Source: Neelides folsomi
Taxonomy: Eukaryota; Arthropoda; Collembola; Neelipleona; Neelidae
Direction of reading: 5' to 3'
Assembly (NCBI GenBank): GCA_034687125.1
Contig: JAQGBZ010000030.1
Coordinates: 124,001-188,000 of the forward strand
Length of the DNA: 64,000 bases
The notes below the pieces were generated by a model. That model did not search any database. It was not told the origin of the DNA and saw nothing but the letters and a program-made list of their open reading frames with translations. Shown here piece by piece: positions 27,801 to 40,583 of this stretch. The stretch's first letter is position 1. Each line of letters starts with the position of its first letter. The position numbers and the translations under genes were made by a program.

Positions 27801-30800
27801 CCGCTTCCCTCCCAAAATTTGACAGCGGAGAGAAGTATTATTTATTTGATGGGATTTGAGGAGGTTCATTTCAATTTATATATTGAGCTCGAATCCCCTC
27901 CGCCTCTCGCCTACGTCCAAATAGAGAGAACCTCCACGCCTTCCACTACAGCCTCAAGTCAGATGTCTATCTCTTGTTCTAAAGACCCCCCTTTTGCCAA
28001 CATTTCCTCAGCTCCAATTAAGAGTCAAAAAGCTCACCGACGATTCCTCAACCCTTCCCAAACTATTCGAACCCCTCGCCCATTCCTCTTTTAAAACTCT
28101 TTCAGATAAGGCACAGAGATATGGATAAGCCCTGCTAATCAGCAAGTAAAGGAAACGGACCCCGTAAACATACAAATCATACGATACTCATAAATACTAC
28201 CAGTACATAGAAAGGTACAATACATGTATGATACATAAAATATAGTATAATGATAATGATATAGCATATCAACAGGAGATTAAAATATTATTGTTTGGAT
28301 TGTGATCTTAAATTTTATGACTTTTAAATTCGAATATAAGAGAATAATACGTAACAATTATTGAATTCTGAGAAGAATTTTAAATTTTGAAGCCCAAGGA
28401 ATGATTGGGAATGTGGATGAATTTTGCATAAATATTATGTCTTCATTTCTTATTCAAAATATTTCCAATTGGAGACTTGAGGGTTTGAAAGATAAATAAA
28501 TGTAAAGACGAGCTGGAGGAGTCAGGTGAATTAGCATTTAAAAGTCTCGTGTTGAGTGAGAGAGACATTGAAAGTCAAAGTGGACTTTTTCTCTCAATGT
28601 CTCGCTCTAAGGCAAATGTACATTTTCCACATGCAAAGCTGAGAAAATCAATTAGACGGGAAAAGGAAGGTTGTTTCAATTGAAGAGTCGTCGCGGAGAA
28701 GTTGAGAGTCATGAAAGAATCTGAGGAAGTTGGTCGTAGGTGAATTCCAAGGGAGAACAAAGGGAGTCAATAAAAGCCGGGGATCATATAGTGGCACTTG
28801 GACCCAACAATTGTTCCCTAAAGGGCAATGAGAGAGGAAGAGCGAGGTGGAGGGCTTAAGGGGTCTCACCCCTACCCCATTACCACCATCCCCCATGAGG
28901 ATTTTTTATCTCTCGGATCCAGCTTGCCTGCCTGCCAGCCTGCCACCCTCCAAGACTCTACCGTGGGAAAGAACGGGGATAGGAAATAAGAGGAAAGCAT
29001 GAAGGCCTTCTTCTTCGTTCCTGCCACTTGCCAGAGGAACCCTGTTCCTCTCATTACAAGAGATACTCTCTTCAAGATGTGGTCGGAGCTCCTTCGTCCC
29101 TCACATGATGAATAATCCGACCCCCTCCCTCTTCACATCTCTCCAGGAGAAAAATGTTCCATGGGCTTCGACCATGTTCGACAGAGACTTTCCCTGCCCC
29201 ATATTACTTCGACGATTATATCCTATTATATCACATTACCACCTATTTTTACTTGCCCTCACTCTTAGGGGTAGGAACCGATCGGGCTATTACGATCAAC
29301 TTTGTCATTTCCAATTGTATTTATTTCACACAACCCTTTCACACTTCAATCTCTTAATGGGTTTCTCAAGACCGCCTATGATTTTATTGGTCTCTTGTCA
29401 ATAAATATAATAGTCTAAATATATCGTGAAAATTGTAAAGCAAATATCAGCAAATCAAGTCAGAGAGTTACATCATTTAAAAAGCTTAAGTAAATATTTA
29501 GAGAAAGATTCTACGTAGTTAAATAAGTAAGTAGAAGGGTTTGGTATTTATATAAAAATATGAAAAATAATACTTACTCGCAAAACGCTTCACCAATTCG
29601 ATTTCCTTGAACGCATCTCGCTCCATTTTTGCACGGGTTTGGAGAACAAGAGAGACCTGAAAAAATAGGAAATGATTTAATAAAAAAAACTCATTCATAT
29701 TTCAAACAAAAATTTATTTTTAATAGCATGACATGACATTTGGCAAATGAGTCGATTTCTGGGTCAAGTAATTAATAATGAAACCAGATGTAATGCATGT
29801 ATTCTTATAAATACATAAACAAGTTGTATTGTTAAACCAAGACCCAACAACAGTTGAATTGTAATGTGAATAAAAAGTTAATGGAATCTGTTCTGGTGCC
29901 TTGAACGGACCATGGAGGAGTTAAAGCAATAAGTTTAAAAGGTGTAGAAAGGGAACAGCTCGTGAATGAAGTCCCCCCTTTCTATTCGATCATATTTCCT
30001 CTTTCCGCTTTCCCAGGAGCATAGTAAAACTGAGAGTTATCTCACTACTATACTTTAAGGTCATAAGACTGGAGAGGAACCGGAAGTCAACAAGTGTGGA
30101 ACGGCCAGATTGTCAAAATCCTGTGTTCGGTTTAAATATCCCACTCTATACCTAATACACTTATTATCTAAATGCACATGGCCTCTTGCTCCAATCTTTC
30201 TCTCATCAACATAAAGAGATATTATGCTACGAGTTTTCTCCTTATTAACAACGAACCAAATGTCTTTATTTATTCTTAAGAGTTCCTTGTGAAAAATCTT
30301 TTACCACGTGCAGCTTCAAACATGTGTCAATATGGAAAAAATTCTCTTATATTTATACCTACATAAAATATGTACATAGGTATATGCATATATGCTCTTA
30401 TGTATGACTTCTAATATCAGTGAGTATTTTATATTTCTGTGTGAGAAGTTGACATTTGTATACTTTTTAATCTTTTTGTTCAAGATATGAAGACTTTGGC
30501 TTCCACGGAGTGAACAGGGGAGACGCCATGGGCCAACCATTATTTTTCTTATAAAAACCTTCATAGTAGCAGTAGCTCGGATTTGTACAAAGTAGCCTTC
30601 GTCCCCCACTTCTTCTCACTTTCAATAACGGGGAGTGATAAAAGAGTCTCGAGGGTTTTTGTTGGAAATGGAGAAGTTCGTATTGGATCTCAAATGCACA
30701 AGCCCATTTGTCGGGGAATTTATTGGAAGAAATTGTTCCAGGAGATGAAATGAAATCTTTCCTTGCTATCAGTATTAGAATGAGATTGGACGAAAATGAA

Positions 30801-33800
30801 CCCTTTCAACTCTTTTGAATTGAAATGAAACATAACACCCCCGCTCAAAACCTTCTTCCACAGATGTGCCTTTACAACTATAACATAACTACATAGCTAC
30901 AAGTATAAGTATTTGTATATGTGATATGTTCCTTCATTTTCAATACAACAAGTTGAAGGCCTCTCATCTCCTTCGAGCAATGATGGAAATGAGGGATCTC
31001 TCATATTTCCATCTTATTCAGAAAGGATAGCAATTTATTCAGCCGAACATCTTTATGTGACCACTTCTCTCCCTATTTCACTCTCAGTCTCCGCCCAAGG
31101 GATCATAAACGCGTCAACCCTCATCGACATTTTATACATGAACATTTTATTTAGCCCTTCTTCATCTCTCATGTCAATTCTGTCTTGTTTGGAAAAGATG
31201 AAAATCTTTCCTCGAAATCTTGATCTAAATAAAAGGATAAGTCTAGTTGGCTCTATGATATTATGTGCAAGTATTGTATCTTTAGTTTGTACTCTACAAT
31301 AGTAGTACTGGTAAGTGGGTCTGAATGTAATTGGATATGGCGACGAATGATGACAAGAAGCGAGAAGTTGTCGAGTCTCTTCCTCAAGGAACCCGAGGAA
31401 GATGAGGAAGACCCTGTGAGTGTTGTGAGACCGACGTTAAAAATTTATCCCGGTTGGTTATTAAGACTTTAGAAGGAAAGAGTGAAGAGGAAAACAGAAA
31501 ACATATTGAAAGAGTCATTTAGCTTCAAATTCCTGCTGAGAGGAAGGGCAAGTTTGTCATATTCAATTTTGTATTGAGACTCTGGCGAGTATCTCCTTCC
31601 TAATAAATGGAGTCTGTCAGTGTCAACTCTATGGATTGTACATAAACGAAACACATTTGATATTGAGGGCGGTCTTGGAGTCCAATGCCATTTCCGTCCC
31701 TTTCATTATACATAAGAATTCCATATCTCCAGATCTTCCATGATTTCTCCTTGAAGATATCTTTAAAAGAGGAGGAAGTTCATATGTTAAGGGCCCTCCC
31801 CTTCCCTAAACAACCCATTTTCCATGGGAGCTCTTTGGGAGCCAGTGGCAGTGTGGATGTCGTGTGTAGTTTGAAACCACTGGTTCCTGAACTTTGACTT
31901 GTTGAAATTTGAAATGGAGGCAAGGGAGGAAATCTGGAGTTTATTAGGTCCCAGTCTCTTTGTTAATAAGTGTGGGTTTCGCTGTAGGAGATCGCATTTG
32001 TACATTGGACATTCCTCGCCTCCATGTCAAATCCCATTTCTACCCTTAACACTTTCTCACAATTCTGCTTACCAATGTGTAATAAATCTGCAGACACGCT
32101 CGGGTCAAATTTCAAAAATAAACTTAGATAAAAGAAGACATTATTGTTACAATGCATTGTTCTATTATTTATGATTCGTTTAATCTTTATGTTTACTACT
32201 TATTTTAATAAATATTTAATTACGTCTGCATTATGCTTATTCGAATGGGTTGCTGTTTAACTGCGCTGCAGTTCTAATCATTTTTTTCCAAATGCTTATA
32301 TCTTAACTTTTTTAGTCTTGCTGAAAATGGTGAACTCATAGTTTAAAGGTTATTTAAATAAGAAAATTATTAATAGGTATTTGTAATACAATTATCGAAT
32401 TTAGGATAGATTATTTTATTACATTATGTTAATAATGCATAATAAATTATGTCATTGGAGAACGTCTGAAAAGATCAATTAAGAGTCAAATAAAATGATC
32501 TTGCATAACATTTATTAATAATTTAGATGATACGCGCAGTTTGTGCAATTCGTACTGAATTTATGTTATTCTAATCTGACTTAACTTTAAGAATTGACCT
32601 TTGCTATTAAAAATATGAAATGTAATTCTGAATAACTAGAAATAATAATTGAGTGCTAACAAATGTCTATTGGCATGATGTGCCATATCATCTCGTTTTA
32701 AACTTTAAATGGGAATCTTAAGCTTTCAACATAATTTGCATTATGAGGATCGTATAAGGTTAACATGGTAATGATTGAGTATAATTTATGGAAAACTGCC
32801 TGTCACTCATCTCATATTTGGTTGAAAGAGGTTTTTTAAATTTTCCTTAAAGCAGGTTTGGCGAGAATGAAGAGGAACTAAAATTAAGTAAACTGCCAAT
32901 TCCTTACAAACATTCACCAAATCTACCAAGAACAAAAATTGTAATGAGATGAATCCCACGCAGGAATCCGCATGCATTCACAAAGGTTTTTTTTTAAGTT
33001 CAAATGAAAATCCTTTCATCTAGTAAGATACATCCTTTTTAGCTAGAATGATCATGAAGAAAATATGATCTTGGTCGTTATCTATAAAACTCCAAAGTAT
33101 ACAGTTTAACAGAGAGCTAATGGACATAATGCCATTGTCCTTTCGAATTATTGCCGACAGTTCCCGTCGCGTCGGGACAAATAAGGAATTTGCGGTAAAA
33201 AGTCGCCATGTTCCTTTTCCTCTCATTATTATCAATACAAGATTTGGTTATTCGAATTCTAAATAAACGACTTTATTGGATCATTGTATATGTAATTAGG
33301 AATGCATATAAAATTTATTTTCAAAGCAATGAATTACATTTTTTATACTGATACTTTCTGTGCTTCTTAATCTTATAAATTCTGTCTAGCCTTACAATGA
33401 AAAAATAAGCTTTTGACAAGGAGATGAATTTTGCATTGAGACATTAAAAGATTATATTTTCTTATGTTCATTCATCTCTCCAGTCAGTTTAATCCTTACT
33501 AATTATAATTTTCTGACATTTAATTCAATTATAATGGAGGATGATCTTGTTAATTTCATATAAATCATCTAAACACGAAAATTTAAATGATCATTATATG
33601 ACATTTTTTAGTTTTAAATCTTAGAACCCTTTTAAGGTTTTAACGCTATTTTTGTATTGTTCAATGTAAGGAGAATCCTTTTCATCCAATTACTTGATTT
33701 ATTCTTATTTTCTTCAGTAACATGAGAGCGCCGAAGGGGGCTTAAAATGATGAATACAAATAGGAGGATTTTAAATACTTGAGATTTGAGCCTTCGAAGT

Positions 33801-35292
33801 TGAGTCAGTGTTAATTGCTAATTAAGGCGTTCGTTGTGAAATGAAATCGAACAAAGGGCATCTTGTGTGGGGGAACATTAGTAGCCGTTGGTACTCTCAA
33901 CAACGTCAGTATGACATGGAATGAAGGAGCAGATGGTTTAAAGAGATAAACCATCAAGTGCAGAATATTCTCCTTATTTATCTCGTCAAATGCTGCACCA
34001 AATGGAAATATGTGTATATGATAATATGATCCATATACTAAATAGTCTTACTTAAGTACATATAAATAATGTATAACATACATATATTATATGAATACAA
34101 ATTTTATTTCCTCTCTGCTTCAACTTGAATGTAAATATCCGTACCGTGGCCGTATTGAGAGCAGAGGAATCCAGTGTAAGAAAAATATGTATTTATGTAT
34201 AGTATATTTTGTATATGAAAGAGGTATGGAAGTGTCGAGTGTGTTGGGGAGACGCGACAGCTGCAAGCAACGGTTTTTTTGACCAAGGGCCGACCCTTTT
34301 CATTCCGTCGTTGCTTTTGGGCCTTGTTGGGTTATCCCTCAACTACTAGAACTCGTCAATGTACCTACTGTGAATTTAGGTCCGGAGAACCGGAGATAGA
34401 GAAGAGCCTATACAATAAACACTTGTGGCTTTTGAGCTTCGTATTGGCTGTGTACAGAAGGTCGGATCTGCATCTGGTTCTCCGCCGGCTCCCACTTCCA
34501 CTCTCTACGGTAGGAGAACCAACGAACCGAGCGAAGGCTCCCACGGCCCTTACAGAGCAGAACCAACATATGTCTCTTCTCTGATATATCCTCCCCTTTC
34601 CTATCTTCCTATATACTTATTCTAACATATATCTCATATTCTCATACATGGCACATCGGCGGTGTGAATCGGATTCAGATAGTCCAATGCTTCTTTAATG
34701 CTTATGATGAGATTGAATAACAACTTGGAACGCGACATGGGCGTCTTTTTCAATCCATGTCGTAAAATGGGAAATGACCAATAAATATTATAGGGAATGA
34801 ATTGACCACTCTGACGAGGGAAGTCATAATAAATTAAAAGGTGAAAAGGTGGAATGCCCAACGGCCGTACTTCAATACTAAGACTCCTGACGTATCCAGT
34901 TAGGTGAGAAAAGAATAATGGTAATTATGACCAGGTAATAATTGGCTCAGGATTGATTTTAAAACTATCCTTCTGTCAATGTCGCAGGGTCATAAAATGG
35001 AAAAGTCTTCCAAACGGCTAAGAAACTCAATGAATTGGCTCATAAAACTCCTAAACCTGACGAAATGTCGGGATGAAAAAGTGGCTGTAAAAGTGTCACA
35101 GTCAAGAGGATGAAACTCTGGGTGTAAATATCAGCCCTATAGTCCTCCCTTTCCCAATTGACATTTTCCTCCGTCATTTGTTTACAGTGTTTATACATTT
35201 CATTTATTTCCTATTTATGACTTTTTCTTACCTGAAGTGCAGGAAAACCATCCAATAAGAAGAAGAAGAGAAAGGTCCCAGGAAACTCTCAT
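604..35292 (-). CDS. Notch: Notch receptor, 5' half (signal peptide and EGF repeats 1-14), partial
   Basis: Single-pass receptor for Delta/Serrate-type ligands that signals by proteolytic release of its intracellular domain; only the extracellular N-terminus lies here. Eight coding exons on the minus strand: 35292-35232, 29656-29578, 23776-23291, 18373-18240, 14464-14325, 13740-13368, 13202-13020 and 840-604. All junction phases agree (1,2,2,1,0,1,1, then 1 out), giving about 564 residues. EGF repeats 1-14 align one to one with Drosophila and human Notch. Diagnostic stretches are [17 protein letters not shown] (EGF8-9), [16 protein letters not shown] (EGF9-10), [19 protein letters not shown] (EGF11) and CLCMPGFTGPQC (EGF12). 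Calcium-binding signatures (DIDEC, NIDDC, NINEC, DVDEC) precede EGF5, 7-9 and 11-14. The rest (EGF15 onward, LNR, transmembrane segment, ankyrin repeats) must lie left of base 1. Introns range from 165 bp to 12.2 kb. The identification is very firm; the splice model is inferred by eye. Confidence 0.95.
841..13019 (-). other. Notch intron 7 (12.2 kb), no coding exon recognised
   Basis: The longest intron in the window, splitting EGF12. EGF12 reads continuously across the splice (CLCMPG then FTGPQC), so no exon is missing. The intron contains many short purine- or pyrimidine-rich stretches and GC-richer blocks (for example around 9950-10200 and 12100-12500). No open frame on either strand has family-like content, including the 145-codon plus-strand frame at 11437-11874. 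It may hold regulatory sequence, but nothing specific can be shown. Confidence 0.7.
12459..12492. repeat. Two tandem copies of a 17-bp unit
   Basis: GGATGAGGCATAAGGAA is followed at once by GGATGAGGCGTAAGGAA, one mismatch apart. It lies in Notch intron 7 and is probably a simple local duplication. Confidence 0.8.
13020..13202 (-). CDS. Notch: Notch coding exon 7: EGF11 and most of EGF12 (ligand-binding core)
   Basis: Encodes [32 protein letters not shown] and [20 protein letters not shown], ending CLCMPG. EGF11-12 is the known ligand-binding core. The EGF12 threonine in CKNEGTC, the key O-fucose site for ligand binding, is conserved. It enters and leaves in phase 1 (61 codons). The donor CCAG|GTAAAC opens a 12.2-kb intron. 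Confidence 0.97.
13368..13740 (-). CDS. Notch: Notch coding exon 6: EGF8, EGF9, EGF10 and start of EGF11
   Basis: Starts [18 protein letters not shown] and ends DIDECAEG. It contains the strongly conserved CVNGWTG of EGF8, the [16 protein letters not shown] of EGF9 and the [11 protein letters not shown] of EGF10. EGF8 has been implicated in ligand choice in Drosophila. EGF8 and EGF9 keep O-fucose consensus threonines; EGF10 lacks one, as in fly. Acceptor TTTATAG, donor GAAG|GTATTT. Confidence 0.97.
13741..14324 (-). other. Notch intron 5 (584 bp)
   Basis: AT-rich intron between the EGF7 exon and the EGF8 exon, with a GTAAGT donor and a TTTATAG acceptor. No other feature seen. Confidence 0.8.
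14325..14464 (-). CDS. Notch: Notch coding exon 5: end of EGF6 and EGF7
   Basis: Encodes [14 protein letters not shown], then [20 protein letters not shown] and [16 protein letters not shown]7 has the calcium signature NIDDC and the O-fucose consensus CQNGATC. Acceptor TTGCAG, donor ATG|GTAAGT, leaving in phase 0 directly before the DIDEC of EGF8. Confidence 0.95.
14465..18239 (-). other. Notch intron 4 (3.8 kb)
   Basis: Intron splitting EGF6. It holds a perfect 26-bp palindrome within a longer imperfect inverted repeat near 16130-16200 (listed separately). The 140-codon plus-strand frame at 16484-16906 has no recognisable family features. Confidence 0.7.
16156..16181. repeat. Perfect 26-bp palindrome inside a longer inverted repeat
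   Basis: AATGAGGTAAAC followed by TAGTTTACCTCATT reads the same on both strands. The arms extend imperfectly outward: ATCTCTATAAT to the left (from about 16137) and ATTATAGAGATAT to the right (to about 16200). The whole 16135-16200 stretch could fold as a hairpin or cruciform. It lies in Notch intron 4. It could be a small foldback element remnant; function unknown. Confidence 0.85.
18240..18373 (-). CDS. Notch: Notch coding exon 4: end of EGF5 and most of EGF6
   Basis: Reads [20 protein letters not shown], then [20 protein letters not shown] and CNCPKG, matching the EGF5/6 boundary of Drosophila Notch ([12 protein letters not shown]). Acceptor CGCAG, donor AAAG|GTAAGG; it enters in phase 2 and leaves in phase 1. 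EGF6 starts without the DxDE calcium signature, as in other Notch proteins. Confidence 0.95.
18374..23290 (-). other. Notch intron 3 (4.9 kb)
   Basis: Intron within EGF5. No coding exon seen. It carries one match to the Su(H)/CSL consensus (minus-strand TGTGGGAA) at 20413-20420. GC-richer tracts occur near 21430-21720 and 22540-22830, with open frames that show no domain-like content. Confidence 0.65.
20413..20420 (-). promoter_or_regulatory. Su(H)/CSL consensus match
   Basis: TGTGGGAA on the minus strand fits the high-affinity YGTGGGAA site for Su(H)/CSL, the DNA-binding partner of the Notch intracellular domain. About one match is expected by chance over the Notch introns, so this is only suggestive. 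Confidence 0.2.
23291..23776 (-). CDS. Notch: Notch coding exon 3: end of EGF1 to most of EGF5
   Basis: 162 codons in one exon, entering and leaving in phase 2, with donor AA|GTAAGG. It encodes the end of EGF1, then EGF2 ([17 protein letters not shown]), EGF3 ([13 protein letters not shown]), EGF4 ([17 protein letters not shown]) and the first part of EGF5 ([16 protein letters not shown]). EGF2 and EGF4 have seven residues between C1 and C2, not the usual four. EGF3 and EGF5 have only four between C2 and C3. EGF4 contains an Asn-Gly-Ser N-glycosylation sequon. Confidence 0.95.
24891..24898 (+). promoter_or_regulatory. Su(H)/CSL consensus match
   Basis: CGTGGGAA on the plus strand in Notch intron 2 fits the YGTGGGAA consensus. 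This is a sequence match only. Confidence 0.22.
28962..28969 (+). promoter_or_regulatory. Su(H)/CSL consensus match
   Basis: A second CGTGGGAA in Notch intron 2, in a GC-richer stretch. This is a sequence match only. Confidence 0.22.
29578..29656 (-). CDS. Notch: Notch coding exon 2: most of EGF repeat 1
   Basis: The acceptor TTTTTTCAG is followed by [17 protein letters not shown] and further residues up to FC, then the donor GA|GTAAGT (phase 2). It supplies cysteines 1-4 of EGF1; cysteines 5 and 6 come from the next exon ([11 protein letters not shown]). The C2-C3 segment CKNGARC has no Ser/Thr before C3, so the usual O-fucose site is absent here. Confidence 0.9.
29657..35231 (-). other. 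Notch intron 1 (5.6 kb)
   Basis: Intron between the signal-peptide exon and the EGF1 exon. A very AT-rich block spans about 32160-33700. No further exon was recognised. A long first intron is common in Notch genes and often holds enhancers, but no specific element is demonstrated here. Confidence 0.6.
35232..35292 (-). CDS. Notch: Notch coding exon 1: start codon and signal peptide
   Basis: An ATG at 35292 opens [15 protein letters not shown] followed by FSCTS and a split Gly codon. This is a short basic start, a leucine-rich core and small residues, as in a secretion signal. The exon ends in phase 1 at a strong donor (CAG|GTAAGA) that fits the phase-1 acceptor of the EGF1 exon 5.6 kb downstream. 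Notch genes commonly have the signal peptide in a separate first exon before a long intron. It is inferred from phase, hydrophobicity and position, not from a conserved match, since signal peptides diverge. The 61-bp length is 20 codons plus one base. Confidence 0.72.
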
Positions 35293-37797
35293 GCGCGGAA
35301 AAGGAATAAATCCCGGTTCCCGCATTTTGAACTTTTACGGACAAATCCGAGTCCGAAAAACCCACTAGCGTCCCACCCACTTGGCGCTTTAACTAAAACG
35401 ACTATTCAATCAGCCGCTCCGATGTAAACAAAGGGGGAAATGAGTCTTTTCCCACTTCCGTCCACTTGGGATAAAACCACACATTGTTGTTGTCAACAAG
35501 CTATTTATTCAGAGATGAGAAGCTCCTTATATTTAATAGTAGTGTTGTTGAGGAAGTCACTTCACAATTTATCTCATCATCACTTTTCTATTTCCATCCT
35601 CTTGGTCGTGTCTCTAATTGGACCCGGTCTAAGAGGAGAATTTAACCAGCAATTTCACAAATCACGATCCTTTGGATGATCAAACTCAGATGATTCGGTG
35701 GAAATCTTAAAACACGAAGACCCTTCAGGTTCTAATTTTAAAATGTATTTATATGGAGAGCGTCCCTTGGCCCTCAAAGTGGTTGAAGGGTCGGTGTGAG
35801 AGCGGCACTGAGGGAAATACGTCCGCTTCGAAAGCCGCTCAACAACTACCTCGACTCGGCTCCGAGGCAAACTACCCCCAAGCACTCTCCGCCTCATAAC
35901 AATGCAAGAGCAGCGAGGTCCTCCTCTCCTCCTATCTACATTCTACTACTTGTATGTACCTTCATGGAATAAGGGTGATTAAAGGATTTTTATATACTAT
36001 AAGTCTACTCTACAAGATAGTATAGGATTGAGGATTGGTATAGGATTAAGGGATAGGGGCTGTCCATCGCCCTCCTCGGATTCACTACAGTTCATAACGT
36101 GTTCCATCCATGTAATTGTCCTTCTATATACCTCCCCGATACCTTCACCTTCTCATTGAGAGGGACGACGGACGAGGAGTTGGCCATAAAAGCTCCAGGC
36201 AGCTTTCATTTTTTCGTTTTTATAGCTCCCCTGTGTATGTATGGTCTCTATCTGAAGATGGTTCCATGGGAGAACCCCATCCGTGCGATGTGATGAGGCT
36301 GAGGAGCTGGCTGGAGGAACGACTCTTACAAGTAAATCCCCGAATTATAATGGGAGGAATCAACCAGAACCAACTGCTGGCCCTTCCACATTCTCCCTAT
36401 GCAATCCCATTACTCTCTCTCTGGCTCGGCTGACGGATCCTCGAGCTGCTTCAATCTGCCCCGGCTCACCTTTCTAATTTACCTGCTCCCTTCTTCTCGG
36501 CCTCTTCAGGATTCCACGTGTAAATGGATTCATCCTCCATGGCTCATTCCAACGAGGGAACCTTTAACCTTTTCATCTTTCTTTTTATTAATTAGTTTAT
36601 TCTTATCACATTCTTAATTAATTAAACGTAGAACAATTACAAGATATGAATATTGATTTTGTGGCTTATTATCATTAATCACTGATTAATTATAGTTAAT
36701 TGAAAAGACATGAAAGAATATGAAAACATCTAAATAAGAAAATTATTTTAATAAAAAATATCAAAATAAGTGTATTACATAAAGAGAGTTTTAACTAATT
36801 GGATCACATTAAAATAAAATAGTCTCAAACTACGCAGTGAAGTTTTTAAATTCATGAGATTTGGTAAAATTAGGGGCGAATTTCGTATTTTCCATATTCT
36901 TTGATGTTCAAATTAGAATAAGCGAGGAAAGTTAGATGATAAAAGGGGCGAATTTGATGAGGCTCTCTTTAACTCGCTCGCTTATGACAAATCGCTTCTA
37001 GGTCTGTGAATCAAAATAAATGTTGGACGATAGATCGTTTGGAATACTTCAATGGAGAATTAAATGGAAAATGACACCCTTCTTTGATGGCATAATGAAT
37101 AGGAGCGAAAGAGATGATTTGAGGGAAAATTCGTAAATCAGTTGTTCAAATTTGTCCCCCTCCAGTTTTCTCGTTATTTTAGCTTAAAAGGGAAAATGCC
37201 CGGAGTACTCAGCGGTTCGGTGTTTTGGAATAACGTGATGTGAATGGGGAGTCATTAGTGGTTTCAAATTCCTAGTAATTTTTGGCTGATCTCCATCCCG
37301 CCTCAATTGCTCCCTGAAGAGCAGAAACGATGTGGACTAATATGAAGGGTTCGTTTCGGATCAGATCTTTCATGTAATAGTATACAGACAGATCTATTAT
37401 ATAAACTACACAGATAAATATGCACTTACATTCTAAACTCATTCACTCATATATAAATTATTCATTCGTGATTTAAATTTGATACTTCTTTATCCAACAG
37501 ATTGAAACCACTCAGTCAGTGAATAAAAATAATGACACTGTATTCAAATTGCTATTACTTTAAGTTTTTTTTAGATTTTCATAACTTTATTCATTACACA
37601 AAAGACCATCACATTTATTTTAATGACACATAAATAAACGACTTATAACATAAATTATACAATGTAATGTAATTATGTCACAAATATTTTAGATATATAC
37701 AAGTATGCACAATCCGCATAATCCTACTGTATAGTATACCTATAATAAATATAAGTAACAAGTTAAGTTATTAAGTTAACTTAACTTAATGGGAAAT
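35293..37797. other. Presumed Notch 5' UTR/promoter region and homeobox gene 3' flank
   Basis: 2.5 kb between the Notch start codon and the stop codon of the upstream homeobox gene, which is on the same strand. The part next to Notch (about 35300-36500) is GC-richer and would include the Notch promoter and 5' UTR. The part next to the homeobox gene (36600-37797) is very AT-rich. A short imperfect direct repeat (GTATAGGATT units) occurs near 36018-36055. No TATA box or initiator can be assigned with confidence. Confidence 0.5.

Positions 37798-40583
<2,786 letters not shown>

Larger units (their letters stand above)
23777..29577 (-). other. Notch intron 2 (5.8 kb)
   Basis: Intron within EGF1 between C4 and C5. 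It contains two CGTGGGAA (Su(H)/CSL-type) matches at 24891 and 28962, a GC-richer block around 28780-29100, and AT-rich stretches. No exon-like frame was recognised on either strand. Confidence 0.65.

Noticed and set aside
28650-29400. Cluster of overlapping open frames in a GC-richer block of Notch intron 2
   Set aside because: They arise because fewer stop codons occur in GC-richer sequence. Their translations show no family-like content.
35440-35679. Plus-strand frame with a hydrophobic stretch (HFSISILLVVSLIGPG)
   Set aside because: Opposite strand to Notch, no conserved continuation and no partner exon. It overlaps the presumed Notch 5' region, so probably chance.
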